Assembly: GCA_036873755.1 (NCBI GenBank)
Contig: JAVTVY010025416.1
Location: 1 to 64,000, forward strand
DNA length: 64,000 bases
Direction of reading: 5' to 3'
Source: Hanleya hanleyi
Lineage: Eukaryota; Mollusca; Polyplacophora; Lepidopleurida; Hanleyidae
Part shown: piece by piece, positions 35,508 to 49,036 of the stretch
How the letters are laid out: every line of letters begins with the position of its first letter
How positions within the stretch are numbered: the stretch's first letter is position 1
Translations under genes and position numbers: made by a program
The notes under the pieces: generated by a model
Told to the model about the DNA's origin: nothing
The model's input: only the letters and a program-made list of their open reading frames with translations
Databases searched by the model: none

Positions 35508-37610
35508 TAGAGGTTCCGCTTTGACCCTTGAGTCGCCGCTCCGGCATGAAGCCTATGCTAGTTGTTTTTTTAAGCAAAAACATACGTCTCCCCCAACCTC
35601 CCACCTTGCCTTGAGTGGGCACATAATTTAAGGAAAAGTGCTATAAAATGAATGTAGCAATAAGTATCCTAAACAAAGCTGCGCATCTAAAAATATTAAT
35701 TACAAAGAGGCGATTTTCATTGTTGCAGTAACCCAGTGGGGATTCAGGATTTATATAGCAATGAGTGGATTGCCGACATCTACAGCGTCCAACCAATGTG
35801 AAATACATGTAATTGTGAAGCATCAACTATTTTGAAACTGATCACATTATAGGAAAGATGCAAAACATACAAGAGCCACACCTATAGTATACATGCTGTA
35901 CCGTATAGAAGTTTCATGCATCTGCCTTCATTAGTTTTCAAGATATGGAGTGAACAAAAATTGGACAGACAGATAAGCACATTTTGCATGGACCCACGCA
36001 AGCACTAGCTCACACCAAAACCTAATTAGATCATAAGGCCATTTCAATGAAGCTTCCATCCAAGTTTGGCGAAATTCCGTGGGGCAGTTCTCCAGATATC
36101 TTGCAGACAAGGCTTGTATATACATGTACAAGTAGATGGACGGATGGATGGACATGAACGAACGCTCACACACACACACCAAAACCTAATCAGACGAGGG
36201 GCTATCCCAATGAAGCTTCCATCCAAGTTTGGTGAAATTCCGTCGAGTAGTTCTCCAGATATCTTGCAGAAAACGTCTGTATAAACATGAACAATTAGAT
36301 GGACGGACGGACGATGGACATGGATAAATGCACACACACCCAAACCTAATCAAATGAGGGGGCTATCCCAATGAACCTTCCATCTAAGTTTGGTGAAATT
36401 CTGTCTAGTAGTTCTTCAGATATCTTGCAGAAAGGGCCTGTATATACGTATACATGTACAAGTACATGGACAGACGCTACGACACCGAACATGGACAAAT
36501 GCACACACAAACCAAAACCTTATCAGATGATTGGGCTATCCCAATAAAGCTTCCATCCAAGTTTGGTAACTTCCGTCAAGTAGTTCTCCAGATATCTTGC
36601 AGACAAGGCCTGTATATATACATGTACCAGTAGATGGACGGATGGATGGACATGAACGAACGCTCACACACACACGGACACTGGACACGGACACTGGACA
36701 CGGATGAATGCATGCACACATACAACAAAACCTGATCAAATGAGGGGGCTATCCCAATGAAGCTTCCTTCCAAGTTTGGTGAAATTCCATTCAGTAGTTC
36801 TCAAGATATCTTGCAGACAAGGCCTGTATATACATGTACAAGTAGATGGACGGACGGACGGACATCGGACACGGATGAACGCATGCACACACACATAAAC
36901 CTGATCAAATGAGGGGGCTGTCCCAATGAAGCTTCCATCCAAGTTTAATGAAATTCCGTCCAGTAGTTCTCAAGATATCTTGCAGACATGTCCTGTATAT
37001 ACATGTACAAGTAGATGGACGGACGGACGGACACTGGGCATGGATGAATGCACACACACACACCAAAACCTAATCAAATGAGGGGGCTATCCCACTGAAG
37101 CTTCCATCCAAGTTTGGTGAAATTCCGTCTAGTAGTTCTCAAGATATCTTGCAGACAAGGCCTGTATATACATGTACAAGTAGATGGACGGACGGACGGA
37201 CGGACGGACACCGGACACGGATGAATGCACGCGCACACACCAAAACCTAATCAAATGAGGGGGCTATCCCAATGAAGCTTCCATCCAAGTTTGGTGAAAT
37301 TCCATCCAGTAGTTCTGAAGATATCTTGCAGACAAGGCCTGTATATACATGTGCAAGTAGATGGACGGACGGACGGACACCGGACACGGATGAATGCACA
37401 TACACGCACCAAAACTTAATCAAATGAGGGGGCTATCCCAATGAAGCTTCCATCCACGTTTGGTGAAATTCCATCCAGTAGTTCTCAAGATATCTTGCAG
37501 ACAAGCAAAGGGGATGGACATACATCCATCCATCCAGACAGACATTCATCCAGACAGACAGACAGCACAAACACTAGATGTCTCCCCCCAACATAGTTGG
37601 GGGAGACATA
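35508..37610. mobile_element. 2.1-kb insertion with about 169-bp internal tandem repeats
   Basis: Interrupts unit 3: ATTATTAGTAAA and ATAAATAAGAACG are adjacent in units 1, 2 and 4. Nine related repeats carry AGCTTCCATCCAAGTTTGG. Positions are 36051, 36214, 36375, 36548, 36761, 36930, 37099, 37276 and 37445; the commonest spacing is 169 bp. Each has a GGAC microsatellite and a CACACA run. The right end folds as GTCTCCCCCCAAC-ATA-GTTGGGGGAGAC (37580-37607), and its left-arm sequence GTCTCCCCCAAC occurs near the left end (35586-35597). No protein-coding content. Confidence 0.8.
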
Positions 37611-37712
37611 ATAAATAAGAACGTCCTGATCAAAAATAGTTCGCTCATGATGAACTGTATTGATGTGAACTGTATTGAATATCCTCCATTCTCTCATCAA
37701 ATCTGCCTCTAT

Positions 37713-37950
37713 GACATTGAACCTCTATGCCGGCTAGGGGCCGTGTGGATACTTCATTGTCTTCACATGAACAGCTGGAATAAAAGCGCGGCTGAGATAC
37801 TAAGGCTACGTCCGAGAATCCACCGTATTCTCGGGTCTGAATGCTAGGTGTCGACAAATACTTTCTTGTAGAGTCATATGGTTGCTTTTTAGTCACCAAA
37901 CGTCTTCAATTTTTCCCACCTCTTGCATATCGCTCCTATTTAGACTAAAA
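37713..37950 (+). mobile_element. repeat B fragment inserted in array unit 3
   Basis: TATGCCGGCTAGGGGCCGTG, GGAATAAAAGCGCGGCTGAG and GTCATATGGTTGC are the repeat B blocks. Unit 5 has the empty site (GACATTTAGACAAA), so this is an insertion. The same copy occurs in unit 4 (about 41573-41800). Confidence 0.7.
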
Positions 37951-39284
37951 TCGGTAAGCAGTCGTTGTCCGAATATAATCTCCCTTTCAGTAATCGAAAT
38001 ACCCCTTTGAAAATAACGCAAATGATAGAGTTATTATGTGTATGTTCACAGATATAGGAAAACGTATTCTACATGGTATGGACGCATGCACGACGGAACT
38101 GTGCATGAGGATGAACAGTATGATATTCTTCATCATGTTTCGATATGAGAAAGTCACTAAATTGTCCCTGTACGCTAAGAGTTTGAGTGAAACTGTGATA
38201 CGAATATTTATTCGTGTACAGATAATTACCCTGAACATAATGGATATTCAGACAGATTGAACAGCTTCCACTTCATGGCAAAAACGAAAACGCCATTGCT
38301 GTTCATTGTCTATAATAACTGGGTGAGTGTTCCGAAATGTTTTTTTTTATGAATAATAGGACATGTTGGTCAAATATCCTACCAGATCTATAGACAGAGC
38401 CGAATAAATGCCTGTGGAATGCAGAATAGTTTTAACGCGAATATTGGGGTCTGATTCGATTGCTCACTCAATCACTTCTGACATATTATGAACGGATCGT
38501 TTTCAAAAAAAAAATTCTTAGTGATTTTTTGAAGGAGTACATGAGGAGAGGCCTTCTAGCGTGTCAATTCGTTATGCCTGTGTGGGGTTATGCACCGCAA
38601 CACCTCTAATAGCATATTGATGTACACTTCTAGCATGGTCTTTCTTTTCAAGAACAAATATCAATAACTTTTTGGTCAGCTTTCCATTGCCATGCTCAAG
38701 TACTATTCTAATGAATTACAGATGAACTACCTATGAACACTTCAAACTGTTGACACAACTCTCGTTGTGGAAATACACAGAGGAGTAAAACGGATCTTAG
38801 AGGACATTTGCCAATCGACCTCTGTTTAGGTTACTGTTAATTTTCGATAAACATTGTATGATTTTCGTCGCTAATTCTGCCCTATTATTGGCAACAATAA
38901 ATTATATGTTCGCTGAATGTATAGAAAATATTCGTGGAACAGGATTATAGAGAACCTCCTTGTACATTATTATCTCAAGTCTAAGGCACGGTTGTGGAAC
39001 GTGGACTGTTTCTAATAAATATGCCAGTTCCGCAAACCTTTGCTCGGCTAACCTACACACCATTGTCGACTTAGAAATTTACGAAATTGCTTCAACTAAA
39101 TTCGACTAAATCTATAACGAGTTTATCCAAAACAGTAAACTCGTTAATCACCTTGAATTGCAGAAATCCATACCTTTCCCAATCTATGTTACCCGGTGTT
39201 TGCATTCTAATCGATTAGAGACTAAGGTAGTATCTGGATTTTCGATACCCTCTTAGTCTTCCGTAAAAGGGCAGCGGGTAATAT

Positions 39285-39390
39285 ACCGAGAGAGAGAGAA
39301 TTAAGGTTTAATGTCGCGTTCAGCAATATTTCAGCTATATAGCGACGATCAAACAAAATTCTAAGTACTCAAGTCACTAACTATACCGTT
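39285..39390 (-). mobile_element. LINE 3' tail, in array unit 3
   Basis: Same site as in units 1 and 2; the GA tract is of yet another length. It shows that unit 3 shares this part with units 1-2 although its front part is closer to unit 4. Confidence 0.85.
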
Positions 39391-40112
39391 CATCTGTATA
39401 ATATCTTGCTGGATATATTGCGAAATGTGTATTGCTTTTTCATTTCAAGAACGTTTATCAATGGAAATGGACTTTGGAACTAAAAACAATCATAAAAATG
39501 GTCTTTCAGTTGTGGATGTCTAAGTCCATTAGAGATGACGGCTGCATATCGAATTTCGGTTCTGGCGCCTTCGATCCTAAATTTGTTCAATATTTCCTTT
39601 TGTATGGAAAAAAATCACGGATAATTAATAGGGTGCGTAGCTGCTGCGCGAGAAAATGATTGTTTTATTCCCTTAGACCCGGTGGGAAATTCTTCCTAAC
39701 TTGTGGTCCCGTAGCGAATTCACAAGATAATTATCGATAAAATATGCTACGTGTATAGTCAACATGATCTGATTTAATGTATAAACTGTCTTTACTGATC
39801 AACTCTAAAGCATTCGATGACTCATTAAGCAACAGCAATTAAGTTCAGCAATCCCATGCTTCCGACCATGTATATAATATCATTAATAAATGCGAATGTC
39901 CTCGTTACCTCTTACGATGATAATCTTATTAGCCATTAGTTTTGCAGCGGATACACAGTTAACACAAATGATATTGGATGGACGATATTTTAGTGTAGTC
40001 CATGGTACATAAATTGATATTATTGCATTGAGAGGAAATCCCATTATATATTTATACCCCACGGACTATATAATCTTGTATTCCTCCGGACGATTATTGA
40101 TATCTATTAAAG

Positions 40113-43100
40113 CCGGAGGTGGGTACTACTCTGACTTACACGGAAGAGCGGTATCATAAATCAATTAGGTGCTTCCAGTTGTACCTCCGGTACTGAAAGC
40201 GACAGCCACATAGCGCCGGACGACATCAAAGCATCACCCATAGTAGAAATGGCTGAATATGGCTGAAAATAATATTCCAGCGCGGTGCTATCGACAGAAT
40301 AAAATGCTGGACGGTCAATATGTTGAAGTGTCATTACTTGAAATAACTTTGATGAGATCCGGTGTTCATCTACACACATTGATACTTGGACGTCAAAAGG
40401 AACATGGACAACAGAAACGTGTGTTTGGGTTTTATTATACCCACATTTGGATAAACTGCATGAACGTGTACGTCGTTTCCCACCCTTTCTCCTCTTGATT
40501 GTCACTTCAATGCCGAGCAAACAATTCGGCTGTCAGCCAATTTGAGAGCACTAGTCCATCTAATGGGAATATACATTGACCATCACTGCTCTGTCTAACA
40601 CCGCGTTGGATGATATGAAATTCCCCTATCATTTCGACGAGAATATTGGCATGCTGATTAATAGGAAACCACTCCATGGTGGTAAATATTAAGCTACAAG
40701 TGCCATCACAGCCGATCTTGATGCCAACTGGATGCAACGTGGTAAAATATAGCAAATATTGGTTTTCGATATGAATGTTGGCCCAAAGCCTCTTATAACG
40801 TCGTCTTTCGTCTGGATTTTTTCCTCACGGGTATTCTAACGAGGAAGATAAGAATACTTTTTGCTGGTTGTTGAACCGTTATGCGTCCGACTCTTCTTGC
40901 ATCAGAACAGCCCTAATAGCATATTGATGTCCATTTTCCCCGTATGGGGTTTCTACAGTTAGGGAATATCGATAACTTTTGTCGACATGCCAGCGCCCAT
41001 GCAGATGTATATTCCTGATGATAAAGGAGGTATACTTGATTAATACTTTATACTCTTGACACAGGGGATGTTATGGAATTACTAAGAAGAGAAAAGATGG
41101 ATCATTTAGAAATACCGTTGCTTTTTTTAGAATAATCGAAAAACTTTCGCCGCTTCGGTAAACCATGTTGCATATCCTATTTCTTCTCGACAATCATTGC
41201 TTCTTTCTGTTCTTTTTTTTCATTGTTATGTCTTCCGAAGGCAAGAACGCGAACTTAAATAATGGGCAAGCATAGAACTGAATGGATTAGAATTTCCGTG
41301 TAAGTCTCGTTACGCGATGTGACAAAATCAACAGTGATTCTCGGCACTATTGCATTGGAGATATTAAACTGTTCGGGAAATGTAATATTGTATCACTACA
41401 TTCTAGAAGAACATGATGAAATTGTCGCGGCATAGCATCAAACAGTTCAATTTCACACTAATTATTAGTAAATAAATAAGAACGTCCTGATCAAAAATAG
41501 TTCGCTCATGATGAACTGTATTGATGTGAACTGTATTGAATATCCTCCATTCTCTCATCAAATCTGCCTCTATGACATTGAACCTCTATGCCGGCTAGGG
41601 GCCGTGTGGATACTTCATTGTCTTCACATGAACAGCTGGAATAAAAGCGCGGCTGAGATACTAAGGCTACGTCCGAGAATCCACCGTATTCTCGGGTCTG
41701 AATGCTAGGTGTCGACAAATACTTTCTTGTAGAGTCATATGGTTGCTTTTTAGTCACCAAACGTCTTCAATTTTTCCCACCTCTTCCATATCGCTCCAAT
41801 TTAGACTAAAATCAGTAAGCAGTCGTTGTCCGAATATAATCTCCCCCCCCCCCCTTTGAAAATAACGCAAATGATCGAGTTATTATGTGTATGTTCACAG
41901 ATATAGGAAAACGTATTCTACATGGTATGGACGCATGCACGACGGAACTGTGCATGAGGATGAACAGTATGATATTCTTCATCATGTTTCGATATGAAAA
42001 AGTCACTAAATTGTCCCTGTACGCTAAGAGTTTGAGTGAAACTGTGATACGAATATTTATTCGTGTACAGATAATTACCCTGAACATAATGGATATTCAG
42101 ACAGATTGAACAGCTTCCACTTCATGGCAAAAACGAAAACGCCATTGCTGTTCATTGTCTATAATAACTGGGTGAGTGTTCCGAAATGGGGTTTTTTATG
42201 AATAATAGGACATGTTGGTCAAATATCCTACCAGATCTATAGACAGAGCCGAATAAATGCCTGTGGAATGCAGAATAGTTTTAACGCGAATATTGGGGTC
42301 TGATTCGATTGCTCACTCAATCACTTCTGACATATTATGAACGGATCGTTTTCAAAAAAAAAATTCTTAGTGATTTTTTGAAGGAGTACATGAGGAGAGG
42401 CCTTCTAGCGTGTCAATTCGTTATGCCTATATGGGTTTATGCACCGCAACACCTCTAATAGCATATTGATGTACACTTCTAGCATGGTCTTTCTTTTCAA
42501 GAACAAATATCAATAACTTTTTGGTCAGCTTTCCATTGCCATGCTCAAGTACTATTCTAATGAATTACAGATGAACTACCTATGAACACTTCAAACTGTT
42601 GACACAACTCTCGTTGTGGAAATACACAGAGGAGTAAAACGGATCTTAGAGGACATTTGCCAATCGACCTCTGTTTAGGTTACTGTTAATTTTCGATAAA
42701 CATTGTATGATTTTCGTCGCTAATTCTGCCCTATTATTGGCAACAATAAATTATATGTTCGCTGAATGTATAGAAAATATTCGTGGAACAGGATTATAGA
42801 GACCCTCCTTGTACATTATTATCTCAAGTCTAAGGCACGGTTGTGGAACGTGGACTGTTTCTAATAAATATGCCAGTTCCGCAAACCTTTGCTCGGCTAA
42901 CCTACACACCACTGTCGACTCAGAAATCTACGAAATTGCTTCAACTAAATTCGACTAAATCCATTTCGTTTATCCAAAACAGTAAACTCGTTAATCACCT
43001 TGAATTGCGCAAATCCATACCTTTCCAAACACATACTTATAGCATATCTATGTTACTCAGTGTTTGCATTCGAATGCATTCAAGTCTAAGGATCGGGATT

Positions 43101-43982
43101 TTCTATACCGTCTAATAAGTCTTCGAGAGAGGGGAGTGGGTAATATACCGTTCAGATGTACAATATCTTGCTAGATATATTGCGAAATGTGCATTGCTTT
43201 TTCATTGAAAGAACGTTTATCAATGAAAATGGATTTGCATTGCTTTTTCATTGAAAGAACGTTTATCAATGGAAATGGATTTGCATTGCTTTTTCATTGA
43301 AAGAACGTTTATCAATGGAAATGGAATTTGGAAATAAAAACATTACATAAATGGTATTTCAGTTGTGGATGTCTAAGTCCATTAGAGATGACGGCTGCAT
43401 ATCGAATTTCGATTGTAGCGCCTTCGATCCTAAATTTGTTCAATATTCCCTTTGTATCGATACAAAATCTCAGGTAATTAATAGGGTGCGTAGCTGCTGC
43501 GCGAGAAAACGATTGTTTCTCAAATGATTGTTTTATTCCCTTAGGCCCGGTGGGAAATTCTTCTTAACTTGTGATCACGGGAGCGGAATGCACAAGATAA
43601 TTATCGATACAATATGTTACGTGTATAGTCAACATAATCTGATTTAATGTAAAAACTGTCTTTACTGATCAACTCTAAAACGTTCGATGACTCATTAATC
43701 AACAGCAATTAAGTTCAGCAATCCCATGCTTCCAACCATGTATATGATATTTTTAATAAATGCGAATGTCCTCGTTACCTCTTACGATGATAATGGTATT
43801 AGCCATTAGTTTTGCAGCACATACAGAGTTAACACAAATGATATTGGATGGACGATATTTTAGTGTAGTCCATGGTACATAAATTGATATTATTGCATTG
43901 AGAGGAAATCCCATTATATATTTATACCCCACGGACTATATAATCTTGTATTCCTCCGGACGATTATTGATATCTATTAAAG
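40113..43982 (+). repeat. tandem array, unit 4
   Basis: About 3.87 kb, with no large insertion. The front two thirds match unit 3 nearly base for base, including the repeat B insertion. The last third switches to the unit 0 type: no LINE tail, GAGAGAGGGGAGTGGG present, and a 46-bp repeat in three copies. Confidence 0.9.
43185..43325. repeat. 46-bp tandem repeat, three copies
   Basis: Unit GCATTGCTTTTTCATTGAAA plus 26 bases ending AATGGATTT. Unit 0 has two copies at the matching place; units 1-3 have one. Confidence 0.9.
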
Positions 43983-46970
43983 CCGGAGGTGGGTACTACT
44001 CTGACTTACACGGAAGAGCGGTATCATAAATCAATTAGGTGCTTCCAGTTGTACCTCCGGTACTGAAAGCGACAGCCACATAGCGCCGGACGACGTCAAG
44101 GCGTCACACATAGTAGAAATGGCTGAACTTTGAGAAATAATATTCCAGCACGGTGTTATCGACAGAATAAAATGCTGGACGGTCAATATGTTGGAGAGTC
44201 ATTACTTGAAATAACTTTGATGAGATCCGGTGTTCATCTACACACATTGCCACTTGAACGTCAAAAGAAACATGAACTTCAGAAACGTGTATTTGGGTTT
44301 TATTATACCCACATTTGGATAAACTGTAAGCATGAACGTGTACGTCGTTTTCCACCCTTTCTCCTCTTGATTGTCACTTCAATGGCGAGCAAACAATTCG
44401 GCTGTCAGCCAAGTGGAGAGCAGTCCATCTAATGGGAATATACATTGACCATCACTTCTCTGTCTGTAACACCGCGTTGGATGATATGAAATTCCCCTAT
44501 CATTTCGACGAGAATATTGGCATGTTGATTAATAGGAACCCACTCCATCGTGGTAAATATTAAGCTACAAGTGCCATCACAGTCGAGCTTGATGCCAACT
44601 GGATGCAACGTGGCAAAATATAGTAAATATTGGTTTTCGATATGAATGTTGGCTCAAACACTCTTATAACGTCGTCTTTCGTCTGGATTTTTTCCTCACG
44701 GGTGTTCTAACGAGCAAGATAAGGATACTTTTTGCTGGTTGTTGAACCGTTATGCGTTCGATTCTTCTTGCATCAGAGCAGCCCTAATAGCATATTGATG
44801 TCCATTTTCCCGTATGGGGTTTCTACAGTTAGGGAATATCGATAACTTTTGTCGACATGCCAGCGTCCATGCAGATGTATATTCCTGATGATAAAGGAGG
44901 TATACTTGATTAATACTTTATACTCTTGACACAGGGGATGTTATGGAATTACTAAGAAGAGGAAAGATGGATCATTTAGAAATACAGTTGCTTTTTTTTA
45001 TCAAAAAACCATCACCGCTTCGGTAAACCATGTTGCATATCCTATTTCTTCTCGACAATCATTTTTTTTTTCATTGTTATGTCTTCCGAAGGCAAGAACG
45101 CGAACTTTAATACTGGGCAACAATAGAAATAAATCAAATTAATATTTTCGTGTAATTCTCGTCACGCGAAGTGGCAAAATCAACAGTGATTCTCGGCACT
45201 ATTGCAGTGGAGATATTACACTGTTCGTGAAATGTAATATTGTAGCACTACATTCTGGAAGAACATGATGAAATTGTCGCGGCATAGCATCAAACAGTTC
45301 AATTTCACACTAACTAGAAGAGAGAGAGAGAATTAAGGTTTAATGTCGCGTTCAGCAATATTTCAGTTTTTTAGCGACGATCAAACAAAATTCTACGTAC
45401 TGAAGCCAATAACTTAGTAATCTAACGCATTAAAACATACACATATTAAAACTTATGTAACAAACCGATTTCTCTCAAATAACCCAAGATGCAATCCTCC
45501 CTCACCCGACTAAAAAGATCTTCCAAAGTAGTCGCTCGATAAAAAGTATCTCTTACAATCTTAAAATCTATGCATTCGATAAGAATATGTTTCACCGTGA
45601 GATCTTCATGGGATGGAATACAGCTTGGGACTGGCTCTTTTTTCAGTAATGTTCGTGAGTTAATAGTGTATGGCCGATTCTACATCGCCTGATCATGGTT
45701 TGATCGAAACGTTTCTGGCTGTCCAGATGATTATATCCTACAGTTATTTTGAACTCATGAACTTTGTTATTATTCACAGCATCCCATCAAGATTGAAACA
45801 GCCGTCTCGCATAAGTACAGATAGAGCGTCTGAAATCGCTATATGGGATTCCAACAGGATCAACCTCATCATCTAGGGCTGCCTTAGCCATCTTATCAGC
45901 CTCAGTATTACATTTGATGCCAACGTGACTAGACAACCAATAAAACACAATATCAATCTGTTGATCAAATCTACAGTATTAGTAAATAAATAAGAACGTC
46001 CTGATTAAACAGAGATCGCTCATGATAAACTGTATTGATGTGAACTTTATTGAATATCCCCATTCTCTCATCAAACCTGCCTCTATGACATTTAGACAAA
46101 TATCAGTAGGCAGTCATTGTCAAAATAGAATCTTCCTTTCGGTAATCGAAATACCCCTTTGAAAATAACGCAAATGATCGAGTTATTATGTGTATGTTCA
46201 GAGATATAGGAAAACATATTCTACATAGTATGGACGCATGCACGGCCGAACTGTGCACGAGGTTGAACAGTATGAGATTCTTCATGGTGTTTCGATATGA
46301 GAAAGTCACTAAATTGTCGTTGTACGCTAAGAGTTTGGGTGAAACTGTGATACCAATTTTTATTCGTGTACAGATAAATACTCGTCAGACAGAATAACTG
46401 TTAATTGAAATGGTCAACGGGATCAACAAACATCAGGATCTGACAAGGACAACAAATGTACATATAGTTCAGGATTCAGTAATGATATCAACTTATGGGC
46501 AATGGAAGCAAAGTTCACCAAACTGGAAAATGAAAGCTAACTTCCATCGGAGGGTCGTCCAGATAAAACAACTATTTCTGATCCAGCAAATGCTCAGCAG
46601 ACGTCACTGAACGTAACATTTACATTTGAGTGGAATTATGAAACAACAATCACTCTACAAAATTATTTTACTTTATCTACTACGAAACATATATTCACCA
46701 TTAAGTCACGCTGAGTTCGCCAATACCAACCTTACGTGTAGGCTCACTGTACGATTTGTATATGTGATGGAAGGAAGACAGCTATTGGGCGCAACATTTG
46801 CGACAGCGGTTTTCAAATCGCTTGAACTATTCTATGCTAACTTTTGGCACAAGTGTATATATATTACATGAATTGATAGTATTTATAGAAAACTTCATTA
46901 TACATTTATATCTCAAGCCATATAATATTTTATTCCTCTAGACGATTATCGATATTTTATTCGGCCAGGG
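43983..46970 (+). repeat. tandem array, unit 5 (truncated, carries a LINE)
   Basis: The first module is present and clear up to about 46400, interrupted by a LINE fragment at 45315-45975. The second module is mostly missing; after unplaced sequence at 46400-46860 the homology resumes at TTGATAGTATTTATAGAAAA. At the site of the 42-bp minisatellite it has a single left part and the ancestral, uninserted arrangement. Confidence 0.85.
45315..45975 (-). mobile_element. RNase H-bearing LINE, 3' fragment
   Basis: The minus strand encodes the end of the second LINE product. FYWLSSHVGIKCNTEADKMA is followed by KAALDDEVDPVGIPYSDFRR, the C-terminal RNase H signature of I-like LINEs; then CRIGHTLLTN and a TVKHILIECIDFK-type region with stops and shifts. 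The 3' untranslated part ends GAACGCGACATTAAACCTTA and a TCTCTC tail. This copy identifies the many short tails in the window. It is in unit 5 only, so it inserted after the array formed. Confidence 0.88.
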
Positions 46971-47176
46971 GCTAGAACACCGAATTGCACGGAATGGGTA
47001 TGTAATAAATCAATTACACTCTTCCAGTTGTTCCTCTGGTACTTGAAGTGACAATGGCAATACCCAGGTTTAACTCGGTGACGAAATAAAAAGCTCCCTT
47101 TACACTATCAACTCAATGATAAATGAATCATAATGATAAAGAATGGCTATAACGATTCGGCGCCGTTTGCATTTTT

Positions 47177-47202
47177 TTTTTATTATTATTATTATTATTA
47201 TA
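47177..47202. repeat. ATT microsatellite
   Basis: A T-run passes into eight or so ATT repeats. It makes the open frame at 47143-47340 look protein-like (poly-Ile), which I discount. Confidence 0.9.
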
Positions 47203-47539
47203 CAGTTTGATGTCGCCAATATTACCGACTTTTTATCCAGATGGGTGAGAAATTTATCTAATTATAACATAAACCCACCATTGTTGAATAGCAAATCTCG
47301 TTCCGTTCTCGTTGGACAGGTTCCGGTTCTGGGTTTATGAAGATCCCAATTTTCAACACTGATCATCATGGGCGGCGTCGGGTCTCACAGACTAGAGTTC
47401 TGATTAAAAACATTTTGACCCTTTTTTCTATCTAAGGATCACATAATTCATCACTTTCCATCAGATGTCTTGATATGGCTATTACATCATTGATCTTGAA
47501 TATTTGTATCTAATACCGCTCAAGCCGTGTAGACATGCC

Positions 47540-48040
47540 AAGCGCCTCCAATCAAAGTTTCTCAAATTGGGGATACATATCGCATGCTGATAGCAAAATA
47601 CGAACGTAGCGTGCAAGATCTATGGCGCTACGTTTCTTAACTTGTGTCTAATTCCGCTTAACCCGGGGCTAGGGGCCGTATGAACCCATGTACTTCAAGA
47701 TTCTCATGGTGCTCATATGAACAGACACAATCAAAGCGTGACTGAGATACATCATTCTCTAGATGACGACTTTGCAACGATTATTATGGATTAAGAATAC
47801 TGATCAGCGATACGGATTTTATATTTTTGGTACATCATGAAGTCTTGTCGGCATCATTGCAAACTGTTGACCGCTTCTCTCTTGCAGGAAACTAGCCTAT
47901 GTTTATGTATACTATGATTGTCCTTTTGAATTTGGTGCTAATATTGTTATATGGAATATGGAATAGGTCTTTGGAGCATAGACGCGGATATTCTTTAATG
48001 ACGACGGCTGATTATGAATGACGGACCAGACGCTTGTAAT
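47540..48040 (+). mobile_element. RT-A retroelement, 5'-truncated 3' end
   Basis: It starts in the AAGCGCCTCCAATCAAAGTT coding segment, loses one base in the GGGGATACATATCGC part, and ends the frame at TTTCTTAACT. The 3' region follows to the box TGACGACGGCTGATTATGAA. Close to the copies at 1.1 and 58 kb. Confidence 0.8.
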
Positions 48041-48205
48041 TCAAGATGTCCACATGGACAACTACAATAAAAGCGTGGCTGAGATACAAATCATCACAGA
48101 GATCATTTTCGGTTCTTGTGATTTTGGATAAGGGTCAGAACATTGGCCTGTTAGGTCATATGACTTCTTGTCAGTACGTCGGCCTATTTCTCCACATTTG
48201 CGTTT
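48041..48205 (+). repeat. repeat B fragment
   Basis: ACAATAAAAGCGTGGCTGAG, a GGTCATATGACTTCTTG block and GTACGTCGGCC. It directly follows the RT-A 3' end, as if the two share a boundary. Confidence 0.55.
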
Positions 48206-49036
48206 GGCCGCCTCCATTTACTAAATGGAACAAATGAATATTGTAAATGCTACCTGCCCATCACGATACTACAATAAGATGAAGATCCCTTTACAATGGT
48301 GTATAGATGGCATAAGCAATATGTTCCCAATAACTTATCAATGATAGGAGGCATACATCAGGCTATCTTCCCCTCTTTCCATAAACCGAATAGATACAGT
48401 TATTTAGGTTGCGCAGCAGCTAAAGTCTAAGCATCATAATTGGATAGAACACATTTATGGTAGCCCATGATGCGAAGACATATAATGTGAAAATATTGTA
48501 GATGATCGGAAACCCCATCATACATTAATACCCAAGGGACAAAATAATCTTGCATTACTCTTTCTGGTTATCGATATCTCATTTGGCCGAAGGTGTGTAC
48601 ACTGACTTGCACGGAAGACCTGTGTATTAAATCAATAAGGCGCTCCCAGCTGTATCTCGGGTACCTCGATCAAGTGACAAAGTTAGAGCAGCGTGTGGTT
48701 TTTTGCATTAAAACTAAATTACGCAAACTGAACATGGAGAAACTATAGCACGATAGAGCAGTATATGACAGGACGGTTCCAAGATTGCTTCAATCGAGAG
48801 AGTAGACTCCCAGATGAATTAATCAAGCTATCCGCTTAAAAATAATCAGGCCTCATAAACCAAAGGTTTCAGATTCGCTGGTATCCAGTATTCACATTTT
48901 GTTCGCACTACAATCAGGGCAGACAATATTCAACATCTGGGTATCATCGACCAACTAAATTATTTGAACTATGATGCAGACATGTCCTCCAGACACTGAT
49001 CGCCAAATTCTGAAAGCATAATCTTTCGACACTCCA

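Larger units (their letters stand above)
34148..40112 (+). repeat. tandem array, unit 3 (carries a 2.1-kb insertion)
   Basis: About 3.86 kb without the insertion at 35508-37610. It differs from units 1-2 in three ways: no minisatellite expansion; about 300 bp (37713-38010) that units 1-2 lack; and the 60-codon open stretch, intact at 27635 and 31442, is broken here by GAATAA. It is very close to unit 4 from 37615 to about 39100. Confidence 0.9.

Noticed and set aside
35930..36945. Several minus-strand frames with Cys-rich repeats
   Set aside because: They are translations of the 169-bp tandem repeats and GGAC/CACA microsatellites.
47143..47340. A 65-codon frame with a poly-Ile segment
   Set aside because: The poly-Ile comes from an ATT microsatellite.
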